A DNA stretch of 6,593 bases from a bacterium. Its GTDB lineage: Bacteria; SM23-31; JAUVVT01. Each line of letters begins with the position of its first letter. Position 1 is the first letter of the stretch. The position numbers were made by a program, and so were the translations under genes. The notes below the pieces were generated by a model. The model was not told the origin of the DNA. It searched no databases and worked only from the letters and a program-made list of their open reading frames with translations. The stretch spans positions 1 through 6,593 of the forward strand of contig JAUVVT010000103.1 of NCBI GenBank assembly GCA_030604505.1, read 5' to 3'. Shown piece by piece: positions 1 through 5,903 of the stretch.

Positions 1-29
1 GGGAATGACAAATGGAGGTGGGAATGACA
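1..29. repeat. Left copy of a 29-bp direct repeat flanking the GIY-YIG gene
   Basis: These 29 bases recur exactly at 554-582, on the other side of the GIY-YIG gene. Each copy holds two GGGAATGACA decamers with a 19-nt period (1-10 and 20-29 here; 554-563 and 573-582 there). The copy may begin before the window, since the right copy is preceded by the other arm of a hairpin (540-547) that would lie outside the window on this side. This is seen directly; its role as the end of a mobile unit is inference. Confidence 0.85.
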
Positions 30-141
30 TTGTGGTATTACATAATTTTTATTGCATTGTATTTTAACCGGACACTACTGATTATGTTTATATACTTACA
101 AGTGTAATATGAAGCAGGATAAATTTGTATTACAAGACAAC

Positions 142-195
142 TGTCATTCCCACGTCAGCCAGAGGCTGATCCGCCTCGGGCGGAAAAGTGGGAAT
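142..195. repeat. Multi-hairpin palindrome upstream of the GIY-YIG gene
   Basis: An outer 8-bp stem (146-153 ATTCCCAC with 188-195 GTGGGAAT) encloses two perfect hairpins in series. The first is CAGCC/GGCTG (156-160 with 164-168, loop AGA). The second is TCCGCC/GGCGGA (170-175 with 179-184, loop TCG). As single-stranded DNA or RNA this would fold as a three-way junction. The block is much richer in GC than its surroundings, which points to an imported repeat. The outer left arm, extended to TGTCATTCCCAC at 142-153, also pairs with 571-582 beyond the gene. Confidence 0.8.
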
Positions 196-244
196 CAAGA
201 TGGAAATATAATAATAAATTAAGATCATCGAATTTAAGCAAAGA

Positions 245-532
245 ATGAAAACATATTACGTTTATATACTAGCCAGTAAAAGGAATGGAACATTATATAT
301 TGGAGTTACAAACGATCTTACTAAAAGAATATATGAACATAAAAATGGATTAGTAGAGGGATTTACCAAGAAGTATTCTGTTAATAATTTGGTTTATTAT
401 GAGAAGACGGAAGATATAAATAGTGCTATTCAAAGAGAGAAAAGACTGAAGAAGTGGAATAGAGCGTGGAAAATTGAATTAATTGAAAAATTTAATCATG
501 ACTGGAAAGATTTATATTATGAGTTGATATAA
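245..532 (+). CDS. Small GIY-YIG nuclease-fold protein (YhbQ/UPF0213-like)
   Basis: This 95-residue protein is essentially one GIY-YIG domain, a normal length for the small stand-alone (YhbQ/UPF0213-type) members. The first motif is YYVYIL (residues 4-9) and the second is LYIG (17-20). The likely catalytic arginine is R28, in NDLTKRIYEH (23-32). The candidate metal-ligand glutamate is E65 in the helix QREKRLKKW (63-71). The basic, aromatic C-terminus (WNRAWKIELIEKFN, then DWKDLY) is typical of this subgroup. There is no signal peptide or membrane segment, so it should be cytoplasmic. All expected catalytic positions look intact, so DNA cleavage is plausible, but the natural substrate of this subgroup is not established. 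The ATG at 245 places the first motif at the usual distance from the N-terminus, although only a weak A-rich stretch precedes it. The gene is bracketed by palindromic repeats rather than by functionally related genes. Confidence 0.9.
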   Translation: MKTYYVYILASKRNGTLYIGVTNDLTKRIYEHKNGLVEGFTKKYSVNNLVYYEKTEDINSAIQREKRLKKWNRAWKIELIEKFNHDWKDLYYELI

Positions 533-536
533 TTTA

Positions 537-582
537 TGGATTCCCGTTTTCACGGGAATGACAAATGGAGGTGGGAATGACA
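537..582. repeat. Palindrome and right direct-repeat copy after the GIY-YIG gene
   Basis: A hairpin with an 8-bp stem, ATTCCCGT (540-547) and ACGGGAAT (552-559), loop TTTC, begins 7 bases after the stop codon. A second GGGAATGACA half-site follows at 573-582. Bases 554-582 repeat 1-29 exactly. The hairpin lacks a T-tract, so it is not a standard intrinsic terminator, though it could protect or end the short transcript. It shares the ATTCCC.../...GGGAAT core with the palindrome at 142-195. Confidence 0.8.
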
Positions 583-767
583 AATACTTCGATATACTAC
601 ACATTGTGATATATACCAAATAATGGAGAAGAACCTTAAATTTTAATGTTCCTGTTATTAAAAACGGGATAGAACGTATTGTAAATAAATTATAAAACTT
701 TGGTAAATTTTGGAAATTTCATTATTTCGTCGGAATTTCCAGCCAGACATTAAGCGAAAACAATAAT

Positions 768-806
768 CCTGTTATTCCGATCCTGAAACAAGTTCAGGAT
801 GACAGG
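768..806. repeat. CCTGAA-type hairpin repeat, copy 1
   Basis: The core stem is ATCCTGAA (780-787) with TTCAGGAT (793-800) around the loop ACAAG. An outer arm, CCTGTTAT (768-775), pairs with ATGACAGG (799-806) with one G-T wobble. The same hairpin recurs at 5987-6007 with an identical stem and loop, and at 4229-4249 with a compensated base pair. It is a dispersed palindromic repeat of unknown function, located in front of the RND gene. Confidence 0.85.
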
Positions 807-896
807 TTTTTATTATTTAGATTAAAAACAAAATTAATAAATTTACCAAAGGTCTTTATTATTTAGATTAAAAACAAAATTAATAAATTTACGAAA
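805..896. repeat. 46-bp tandem duplication in the RND upstream region
   Basis: Bases 805-850 and 851-896 are two head-to-tail copies of a 46-bp unit that differ at two positions (808 T versus 854 C; 847 C versus 893 G). The unit runs from the end of the CCTGAA-type hairpin to the leader motif AAATTTAC(C/G)AAAG, so that motif is present twice before the gene. The two differences show that the duplication is not an artefact of simple read stutter. It may be a slippage or recombination product. Confidence 0.9.
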
Positions 897-908
897 GTAT
901 TGTAAAGG
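885..908 (+). promoter_or_regulatory. Shared leader motif upstream of the RND gene
   Basis: This 24-nt block begins AAATTTACGAAAGT and ends in TTGTAAAGG. It aligns without gaps to 4325-4348 and 6047-6070, each likewise just before a start codon. Its end lies 8 bases before the ATG at 917. It may be the terminal repeat of an intergenic element, a 5' leader element, or both. The shared sequence is observed; regulation is inference. Confidence 0.4.
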
Positions 909-909
909 A
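904..909 (+). promoter_or_regulatory. Ribosome binding site for the RND gene
   Basis: AAAGGA ends 7 bases before the ATG at 917. It is the clearest Shine-Dalgarno-like sequence in the window and supports that start. It overlaps the end of the shared leader motif, so the repeat element appears to contribute part of the translation start region. Confidence 0.6.
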
Positions 910-916
910 TTCTTAG

Positions 917-3900
917 ATGAATATACCCAGGTTTTCTGTTAGGAATTCGGTTTTGGTTAATTTGATAATGATTCTAATGATTCTGGCAGGAATATTTGCT
1001 TTAAATAGATTGCCAAGGGAGTTAATGCCTGATATAGATATGAACTGGGTATTCGTAATTACTGTTTATCCGGGTGTTGCTCCTGATGAAATAGAGGAAT
1101 TGATAACAAAACCAATAGAAGAAGCCATCGAGGATGTTGACAAGATAGATTTTGTATCGTCCGGATCCGAAGAGGGACGGTCTGCGATTGCTGTTAAGTT
1201 TGAAAATATCGACCCTGATGAATTCGACAAACGATTTTTAGACCTGCGCGCAGCTGTTGATGTAGCTGCCAGAACACTGCCCAAAGATGCTGAAGACCCG
1301 ATAGTTGAAAGCTTTAGCTCGGCGGATTTTATGCCAATGATATCTGTTAATATAAGCAGTGACCTTCCTGAAAAAGAGCTTAAAGAAATAGCTGAAAATT
1401 TAGAGGATGAAATTACCCAGATTAAGAATGTAAGTCAAATCGAGATAAGCGGTTTAAGAGACAGGGAAATCTGGGTTGAGGTTGACCCGGGCAGGATGAA
1501 CGCGTTGAGTGTTACATTCGATGAAATCGTGAATGCAATCAGGTCTAAAAATTTAAATCTACCCGGCGGCACATTAAAATCTTCAAAATCGGAATTTATA
1601 ATCAGGACTATCGGGAAACTCGAAAATCCGACTGAAATGAAGGATATTATAGTAAGAATAAATCAGAATGGTGGACATATAAGGGTCAGAGATGTAGCTG
1701 ATGTTCTTGATACTTACAAAGATTACATGGTAATATCGAGACTGGACCAAAAGCCCGTGGTATCACTTTCAATCTCGAAAAAAGAAGACGGAAATTCAAT
1801 TGAAATCATAGACCAGATAAAAGAGATTGTGGCTTCATACCGGGAACGGTATGGTAAATATGTCAAATTTACAATAACAAACGATACATCCATATATATT
1901 AATGATATATTGAATATTTTGCAGTCGAATGCACTGATGGGATTAATCCTGGTAGTAATACTTTTGTGGGTTTTTCTGGGCAGAAGAAATGCCTTTATGG
2001 CGGCTATCGGAATTCCGATAACCTTTTTATTTGCATTATTATATATGTATATAACCGGCAGGTCTTTGAATGGTCATTCAATCTTTGGACTGGTTTTGGT
2101 TTTGGGTATGGTTGTTGATGATGCTGTAGTTGTAATTGAAAATTGCCACCGGTATATACAGCAAAAGGGTTATCATCCTAAAAAGGCAGCGATTGTCGGT
2201 GCCTGTGAGGTCGGGAGACCCATTTTTGCATCAGTTGCAACGACTATTGCGGCATTCCTGCCGCTGGTATTAATGCCCGGGATAATGGGGAGGTTTATGA
2301 GAATTATCCCTCTTGTCGTTACTTTGGTGCTTGCTGCATCACTTTTTGAAGCATTTTTTATTCTTCCGGCTCATATCGGAGACTGGAGTAAGCGGAAATC
2401 TAATAATAGTTCGAAAAGAGAAAAAAGCTTATTTGACAGAGCGAGAGCTAAATATCTGCAGGTCTTAAAAAAAGCATTGAGAAGGAGATATTGGGTTGTC
2501 GGAGGTGTTCTTATCTTGTTTATAATTTCATTAGGGGCAATACCTATAATCGGTGTGGCATTGTTTGAAGGAGATGAGTTTCCGCAATTTTCAGTACTCG
2601 TCAGGATGCCGGAGGATTACAAACTGGAAGAAACAGACCGGGTGATGAAGTATATTGAAAATATAGCGATGGAATTACCGCAGGAGGAGCGGAATGCCAT
2701 AATAACAAATACGGGATTAATGCAAACGCAGACAGACTGGATATTTAAATCGAGTGTCGGGCAGGTATTGGTTACTTTGGAACAAAATAAATACAGAGAT
2801 AGGTCGGTTAAGGAAATTATGGAAGAGTTAAGAGGTAAAATCGGAACAATTGCCGGGGTTAAAAGCATAGAATTTTTTGACTATTCGGGGGGACCGCCTC
2901 TCGGAGCACCGGTGGAAGTAAAGGTGAAGGGAAAGTACTTTAATGAACTGGAAAAGGTAACCGAACTGGTAAAAGAAGAGTTATCAAAAATGGATGGTGT
3001 AAAGGATATCAAGGATGATTTTGAGCAGGGGAAAAAGGAGTTACGTATAAAAATCGATGAAGAAAAGGCGGCTTTTTTCGGTCTGAATACGCTAACTGTC
3101 GCATCTTCCATAAGAAATGCTTATCTGGGAATTAGAGCATCGGTTCATAGAGATGGGGATGAAGAAATCGATGTAATCGTAAAATTTGACCGTGAGACAC
3201 GGGAAAATCTGGAGGATTTTAGAAATATTAAGGTTTCAACTTTAGACGGAAGGTACATTCCTTTGAAAGATATTGCTGAACTGGAGATTGAAAAAGGGTA
3301 TTCAACTATACACAGGTTTGAGGGTGAAAGGGCTATAACGGTTTCTGCCGATATTGACAATGATGTTACATCATCTGTGGAGGTAAATAATAGACTAATA
3401 GAAAAATTCAAAAATATATCCAAAGAATACCCCGGATATAGACTCGATTTCAGGGGCGAATTTCAGGAATATGTGGAATCTTTTAAGAGTCTCGGTATAT
3501 TATTTATTTTCGGATTGGTTTTAATCTATATGATATTGGGCGGTCAGTTCCAGTCGTTTATGCAGCCTTTTATAATTTTATTTACAATTCCGCTTGCATT
3601 TATGGGCGCTATGTTTGGGCTGTTGATAGATGGTAATCCGTTCAGTATTGTTACACTTTATGGAATGGTTGCTCTTGCAGGCGTGGCGGTAAACAGCTCT
3701 ATTGTTTTGGTAGATTTTATAAACAGGTCCAGACAAAGAGGATATTCAAAATGGAGGTCTATTATTCAGTCCGGTCATATTAGATTGAAACCCATTTTCC
3801 TGACCACAGCCACAACCGTCGGTGGACTGCTCCCGATGGCACTGGGCCTGGGAGGAAAGTCTGTTCAATGGGGATCGCTGGCAAATACTATCGTATGGGG

Positions 3901-4042
3901 ATTGATATTCTCATCAACTCTGACTGTAGTCGTTATACCATGTGCCTATGCAATATTGGATGATATTAAACATAAATTCTTTAAAAATTTACCCGATGAA
4001 GCTGAAAGACACAAACTTCTAATAAAAGAAACAGAATACTAA
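917..4042 (+). CDS. RND-family efflux permease (AcrB/MexB-like superfamily)
   Basis: At 1041 residues this is a full-length inner-membrane proton-driven pump. TM1 is at about 11-30. A large periplasmic porter region to about 335 includes the typical VYPGVAPDEIEE segment. TM2-TM6 lie at about 338-486, TM7 at about 525-546, a second periplasmic region runs to about 858, and TM8-TM12 lie at about 859-1012, followed by a short cytoplasmic tail. TM4 carries the proton-relay pair D401-D402 in GMVVDDAVVVIEN (AcrB D407/D408). In TM10 the AcrB K940 position appears to be N926 (GVAVNSSIVLVDF). R956 and T963 match AcrB R971 and T978. Lysine-free relays of this kind are common in RND families outside the classical proteobacterial drug pumps. 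Such pumps normally work with a periplasmic adaptor and a TolC-like channel, neither of which is in the window. Family is certain; substrate is not readable. The start is supported by AAAGGA at 904-909. Confidence 0.95.
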   Translation: MNIPRFSVRNSVLVNLIMILMILAGIFALNRLPRELMPDIDMNWVFVITVYPGVAPDEIEELITKPIEEAIEDVDKIDFVSSGSEEGRSAIAVKFENIDPDEFDKRFLDLRAAVDVAARTLPKDAEDPIVESFSSADFMPMISVNISSDLPEKELKEIAENLEDEITQIKNVSQIEISGLRDREIWVEVDPGRMNALSVTFDEIVNAIRSKNLNLPGGTLKSSKSEFIIRTIGKLENPTEMKDIIVRINQNGGHIRVRDVADVLDTYKDYMVISRLDQKPVVSLSISKKEDGNSIEIIDQIKEIVASYRERYGKYVKFTITNDTSIYINDILNILQSNALMGLILVVILLWVFLGRRNAFMAAIGIPITFLFALLYMYITGRSLNGHSIFGLVLVLGMVVDDAVVVIENCHRYIQQKGYHPKKAAIVGACEVGRPIFASVATTIAAFLPLVLMPGIMGRFMRIIPLVVTLVLAASLFEAFFILPAHIGDWSKRKSNNSSKREKSLFDRARAKYLQVLKKALRRRYWVVGGVLILFIISLGAIPIIGVALFEGDEFPQFSVLVRMPEDYKLEETDRVMKYIENIAMELPQEERNAIITNTGLMQTQTDWIFKSSVGQVLVTLEQNKYRDRSVKEIMEELRGKIGTIAGVKSIEFFDYSGGPPLGAPVEVKVKGKYFNELEKVTELVKEELSKMDGVKDIKDDFEQGKKELRIKIDEEKAAFFGLNTLTVASSIRNAYLGIRASVHRDGDEEIDVIVKFDRETRENLEDFRNIKVSTLDGRYIPLKDIAELEIEKGYSTIHRFEGERAITVSADIDNDVTSSVEVNNRLIEKFKNISKEYPGYRLDFRGEFQEYVESFKSLGILFIFGLVLIYMILGGQFQSFMQPFIILFTIPLAFMGAMFGLLIDGNPFSIVTLYGMVALAGVAVNSSIVLVDFINRSRQRGYSKWRSIIQSGHIRLKPIFLTTATTVGGLLPMALGLGGKSVQWGSLANTIVWGLIFSSTLTVVVIPCAYAILDDIKHKFFKNLPDEAERHKLLIKETEY

Positions 4043-4071
4043 CTTACTTTCTTTTAGAAAAAGAAAGTAAG
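4043..4071. repeat. Palindrome abutting the RND stop codon
   Basis: A near-perfect hairpin starts on the first base after the TAA stop: CTTACTTTCTTT (4043-4054) pairs over 12 bp with AAAGAAAGTAAG (4060-4071), and a further T-A pair is possible. The sequence after it (CAAAGAAAA) is A-rich rather than T-rich, so it is not a canonical intrinsic terminator. It may still end or stabilise the pump transcript. Its composition is unlike the other palindromes in the window. Confidence 0.8.
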
Positions 4072-4089
4072 CAAAGAAAACCTGACAAT

Positions 4090-4117
4090 AAATTTTTCCC
4101 CGTGCGGGGAAAAATTT
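4090..4117. repeat. CCCC/GGGG palindrome with A/T arms
   Basis: AAATTTTTCCCC (4090-4101) pairs perfectly with GGGGAAAAATTT (4106-4117) around the loop GTGC. The stem is 12 bp and reads the same on both strands. The T-run precedes the GC stem and the A-run follows it, the reverse of an intrinsic terminator on either strand. A role at the 3' end of the RND transcript is possible but unproven. Confidence 0.75.
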
Positions 4118-4181
4118 AGTATAAAGTTTAAGACTTTGGCAAATTTTCAAAATATATAAATTCACATTTGCATTACCTACT

Positions 4182-4255
4182 TGTCATGCTGAATTTATTT
4201 CAGCATCTAAATGATTAATAAACAATAGATTCTGAAACAAGTTCAGAATGACAGG
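4182..4255. repeat. Pair of CCTGAA-type hairpins in opposite orientation
   Basis: The first hairpin is ATGCTGAA (4186-4193) with TTCAGCAT (4199-4206), loop TTTAT. The second is ATTCTGAA (4229-4236) with TTCAGAAT (4242-4249), loop ACAAG. The pair is bounded by TGTCAT (4182-4187) and ATGACA (4248-4253). Compared with the copies at 780-800 and 5987-6007, the third base pair of the stem is G-C or T-A instead of C-G, and both partners change together in each case. Confidence 0.85.
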
Positions 4256-4282
4256 GTGATTTTTAGATATTAATTTTGCTAA

Positions 4283-4310
4283 TTGAATTTTGTAATATTA
4301 ATGCTATAAA
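4283..4310 (+). promoter_or_regulatory. Possible sigma-70-like promoter for the nucleotidyltransferase gene
   Basis: TTGAAT (4283-4288) and TATAAA (4305-4310) are separated by 16 bases. Transcription would start near 4317 and give a leader of about 50 nt that contains the shared leader motif. In such AT-rich DNA this match can arise by chance. If the organism belongs to the Bacteroidota, whose main promoter consensus differs, the match loses weight. Confidence 0.35.
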
Positions 4311-4324
4311 TAATGAGTTTATCA

Positions 4325-4348
4325 AAATTTGCCAAAGTCTTGTTAAAA
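4325..4348 (+). promoter_or_regulatory. Shared leader motif upstream of the nucleotidyltransferase gene
   Basis: The block begins AAATTTGCCAAAGTCTTGT and aligns without gaps to 885-908 and 6047-6070. It ends 19 bases before the ATG at 4368. Its first part is also the right arm of the 18-bp inverted repeat of copy B, so it has two explanations: an element end or a conserved leader. Confidence 0.4.
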
Positions 4349-4367
4349 TTTATCTTACTAAAAAAAT

Positions 4368-5753
4368 ATGGATAAATTGTTAAATAAAGAGGAATTAATT
4401 GATTTTATAGGGAAGATTGGTGAGGAGGAAAAGACGGATATATATCTTGTGGGTGGATATATTAGAGATGAGATTCTCGGCATAGAGACTTATGATATAG
4501 ATTTTATGGTAGTCGGGGATGCTATAAGTTTTGCAAAAACAGTCGCTGAAAGATTAAAAACCGGTGAACCACTCGTATTCAAAGCATTCGGCACTGCCGG
4601 TATATGGTATAAGGGGCTTAAAATAGAGTTTGTTGGTGCCCGGAAGGAGGTTTATAAACTTAGTTCAAGAAAACCAAGGGTAAGTGAAGGTACAATTTCT
4701 GATGACCTTGAGAGAAGGGATTTTACTATAAATGCACTTGCAAAAAAGGTAAATTCAAAAAATGAAATAATCGACCTGTTTGGCGGGCTTGAAGACATAA
4801 ATAAAAAAATAATAAGGACACCGCTCGAACCGGAAATTTCGTTCAGTGATGACCCTTTGAGGATGCTGAGGGCGATTATATTTGCCGCTCAATTTGGCTT
4901 TAAAATAGAAAAATCAACGTATAATGCTATAAAAAAGATGAAGGAAAGAATAAATATTGTTTCCATAGAAAGAATATCAAATGAATTAATAAGAATACTT
5001 TCTTTGAAAAAGCCTTCTTTTGGATTTAAGTTATTAAGAAGGAGCGGACTTCTTAAAATAATTCTTCCCGAAGTGGATAATTTAACAGGAGTTGAAAACC
5101 AGAATGGTTATCTTCATAAGGAGGTATTTCTGCATACCTTGAAGGTTGTTGATAATATAGCAGAAAAGTCGGACGATTTAAATTTAAGGTTTACGGCATT
5201 ATTACATGATATTGCAAAACCGCCGACGAAAAAATTTTATCCCGAAACCGGCTGGACATTTTACGGTCACGATGAGCTCGGGGGAAAAATGATAAGAGGA
5301 ATAGTAAAGAGATTAAGACTCCCGTCAAGTCTTGGGGAATATGCACAAAAACTGACAAGAATGCACCTTCGCCCTATTTCTCTCTCTGAACCGAATGTTA
5401 CAGACAGCGCTATAAGAAGGTTTATTGTAGAGGCGGGGGGGTATCTCGACGATTTGATGACATTATGCAGAGCAGATATAACATCAGGTAATCCCCAAAG
5501 GGTAGTTGTTCATCTTGAAAATTTTAACCGCGTAATTAGAAGAATTGAGGAAGTCAAAGAAAAAGATAAACTTAGTGAATTTAAATCGCCTGTTAACGGC
5601 CACGAAATAATGCAGGTATGCAGTATTAAACCAGGAGAAAAGGTGGGTATACTGAAAAAAATGATTGAAGATGCAATCCTCGACGGGGTAATTCCTAACG
5701 ACCATGATGAAGCATATCAATATCTTCTGAAGATTAAAGATAAGGTTTTATGA
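4368..5753 (+). CDS. Class II tRNA nucleotidyltransferase/poly(A) polymerase-family protein with HD domain
   Basis: This 461-residue cytoplasmic enzyme adds nucleotides to RNA 3' ends, most likely completing or repairing the CCA end of tRNAs. The N-terminal catalytic head has VGGYIRD (28-34) and the metal-binding DxD pair D43/D45 in YDIDFMV. The neck region has RRDFTINALA (116-125) and DDPLRMLRA (161-169), which bind and select the incoming nucleotide in this family. A C-terminal HD phosphohydrolase domain follows, with H256, the pair H280-D281 in LLHDIAKP and H301-D302 in YGHDE. The end (SPVNGHEIM and IPNDHDEAYQYL) matches the usual family C-terminus. Class II enzymes can be CCA-adding, A-adding or poly(A)-adding, and sequence reading alone does not separate these. 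Many bacterial CCA enzymes lack the HD domain, so this is the longer HD-bearing type. No Shine-Dalgarno sequence precedes the ATG, only a run of A; the motif spacing supports this start. Confidence 0.92.
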   Translation: MDKLLNKEELIDFIGKIGEEEKTDIYLVGGYIRDEILGIETYDIDFMVVGDAISFAKTVAERLKTGEPLVFKAFGTAGIWYKGLKIEFVGARKEVYKLSSRKPRVSEGTISDDLERRDFTINALAKKVNSKNEIIDLFGGLEDINKKIIRTPLEPEISFSDDPLRMLRAIIFAAQFGFKIEKSTYNAIKKMKERINIVSIERISNELIRILSLKKPSFGFKLLRRSGLLKIILPEVDNLTGVENQNGYLHKEVFLHTLKVVDNIAEKSDDLNLRFTALLHDIAKPPTKKFYPETGWTFYGHDELGGKMIRGIVKRLRLPSSLGEYAQKLTRMHLRPISLSEPNVTDSAIRRFIVEAGGYLDDLMTLCRADITSGNPQRVVVHLENFNRVIRRIEEVKEKDKLSEFKSPVNGHEIMQVCSIKPGEKVGILKKMIEDAILDGVIPNDHDEAYQYLLKIKDKVL

Positions 5754-5852
5754 AAAAAATATGAATTGTTTTTGTATAAGTTTGTATTTATATTGAAACA
5801 CATAAAAAATATTAAAAAAAACATTATTTTTAACCTGAATTATTCATAAAAT

Positions 5853-5880
5853 TTGACATAACCATATTTAATTCTAATAA
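5853..5880 (+). promoter_or_regulatory. Possible sigma-70-like promoter for the ABC ATPase gene
   Basis: A perfect TTGACA (5853-5858) is followed after 16 bases by TAATAA (5875-5880). A perfect TATAAT also occurs at 5887-5892, but 28 bases from the TTGACA, too far to pair with it. If used, the transcript would carry the strong palindrome at 5926-5956 in a leader of roughly 200 nt. The context is extremely AT-rich, so chance is a real alternative. Confidence 0.35.
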
Positions 5881-5903
5881 GTTCAATATAATAATGTTTT
5901 TTT

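Larger units (their letters stand above)
142..582. mobile_element. Candidate GIY-YIG/palindrome mobile unit
   Basis: The GIY-YIG gene lies between a perfect 12-bp inverted repeat: TGTCATTCCCAC at 142-153 and GTGGGAATGACA at 571-582. The last 29 bases of the unit (554-582) are duplicated at 1-29, so the gene also lies between long direct repeats. Small stand-alone GIY-YIG proteins are suspected mobile-type nucleases, and palindromes mobilised by a nuclease or transposase are known in other systems such as REP with RAYT. That this particular protein acts on these repeats is inference. The alternative is that a plain gene sits in a gap colonised by unrelated repeats. Confidence 0.4.
694..908. 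repeat. Inverted-repeat-bounded intergenic element, copy A
   Basis: CTTTGGTAAATTT (698-710) is the exact reverse complement of AAATTTACCAAAG (839-851). A one-base variant of the right end is repeated at 885-897 because of a tandem duplication. The left end at 694-711 matches the left end of copy B (4130-4147) at 16 of 18 bases. The interior carries a CCTGAA-type hairpin, as copy B does. No open reading frame is present, so if mobile it would be a non-autonomous, MITE-like element. Outer limits are approximate. Confidence 0.5.
533..916. other. Intergenic gap between the GIY-YIG and RND genes
   Basis: No credible gene is visible in these 384 bases. From left to right the gap holds the GIY-YIG-side palindrome (537-582) and about 110 bases with nothing I can assign, apart from an imperfect CCTGTT/AACGGG hairpin near 650-667. 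An inverted-repeat-bounded segment (694-908) follows. Inside it lie a stem of TGGAAATT/AATTTCCA (711-718 with 734-741), the CCTGAA-type hairpin (768-806) and a 46-bp tandem duplication (805-896). I see no convincing promoter consensus. Confidence 0.7.
4130..4341. repeat. Inverted-repeat-bounded intergenic element, copy B
   Basis: An 18-bp perfect inverted repeat, AAGACTTTGGCAAATTTT (4130-4147) and its reverse complement (4324-4341), bounds about 212 bp with no reading frame. The interior carries two CCTGAA-type hairpins in opposite orientations. The left end resembles that of copy A (694-711) at 16 of 18 bases, and the overall lengths are similar. The architecture is that of a non-autonomous MITE-like element. 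I could not identify a clear target-site duplication. Confidence 0.6.
4043..4367. other. Intergenic gap between the RND and tRNA nucleotidyltransferase genes
   Basis: No gene is visible in these 325 bases. The gap begins with two adjacent but unrelated palindromes (4043-4071 and 4090-4117). It continues with an element bounded by an 18-bp perfect inverted repeat (4130-4341) that holds two hairpins, a possible promoter (4283-4310) and the leader motif (4325-4348). Almost every part of the gap except 4147-4181 and 4345-4367 belongs to some inverted repeat, promoter-like or AT-rich block. Confidence 0.7.

Noticed and set aside
30..136. Segment between the left repeat and the multi-hairpin palindrome examined for a small gene or RNA
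   Set aside because: No reading frame with a start signal, no tRNA-like fold and no convincing promoter pair was seen.
676..906. GTATTGTAAA at 676-685 and 897-906 as a target-site duplication around copy A
   Set aside because: The right copy lies inside the shared leader motif and the left copy is 8 bases away from the inverted-repeat end, so the two do not abut a consistent element boundary. In AT-rich DNA a 10-base match can also be chance.
1066..1284. Open frame of 72 codons on the - strand inside the RND gene
   Set aside because: It is antisense to a strongly supported RND coding region, is rich in serine and low in complexity, and has no recognisable motif. The same applies to the - strand frames at 2617-2868, 2881-3111 and 3145-3423.
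4043..4117. Palindromes considered as intrinsic terminators of the RND gene
   Set aside because: No T-tract follows either stem on either strand, and the second has its T-run on the wrong side of the GC stem. They are listed as repeats, with a 3'-end role left open.
5484..5720. Open frame of 78 codons on the - strand inside the nucleotidyltransferase gene
   Set aside because: It overlaps the conserved C-terminal part of a well-supported gene in antisense and shows no domain or start signal.
5777..5784. TAAGTTTG matching the Bacteroidota TAnnTTTG promoter element
   Set aside because: There is no clear TTG-type partner about 19 bases upstream, it is only 24 bases after a stop codon and about 300 bases before the next gene.
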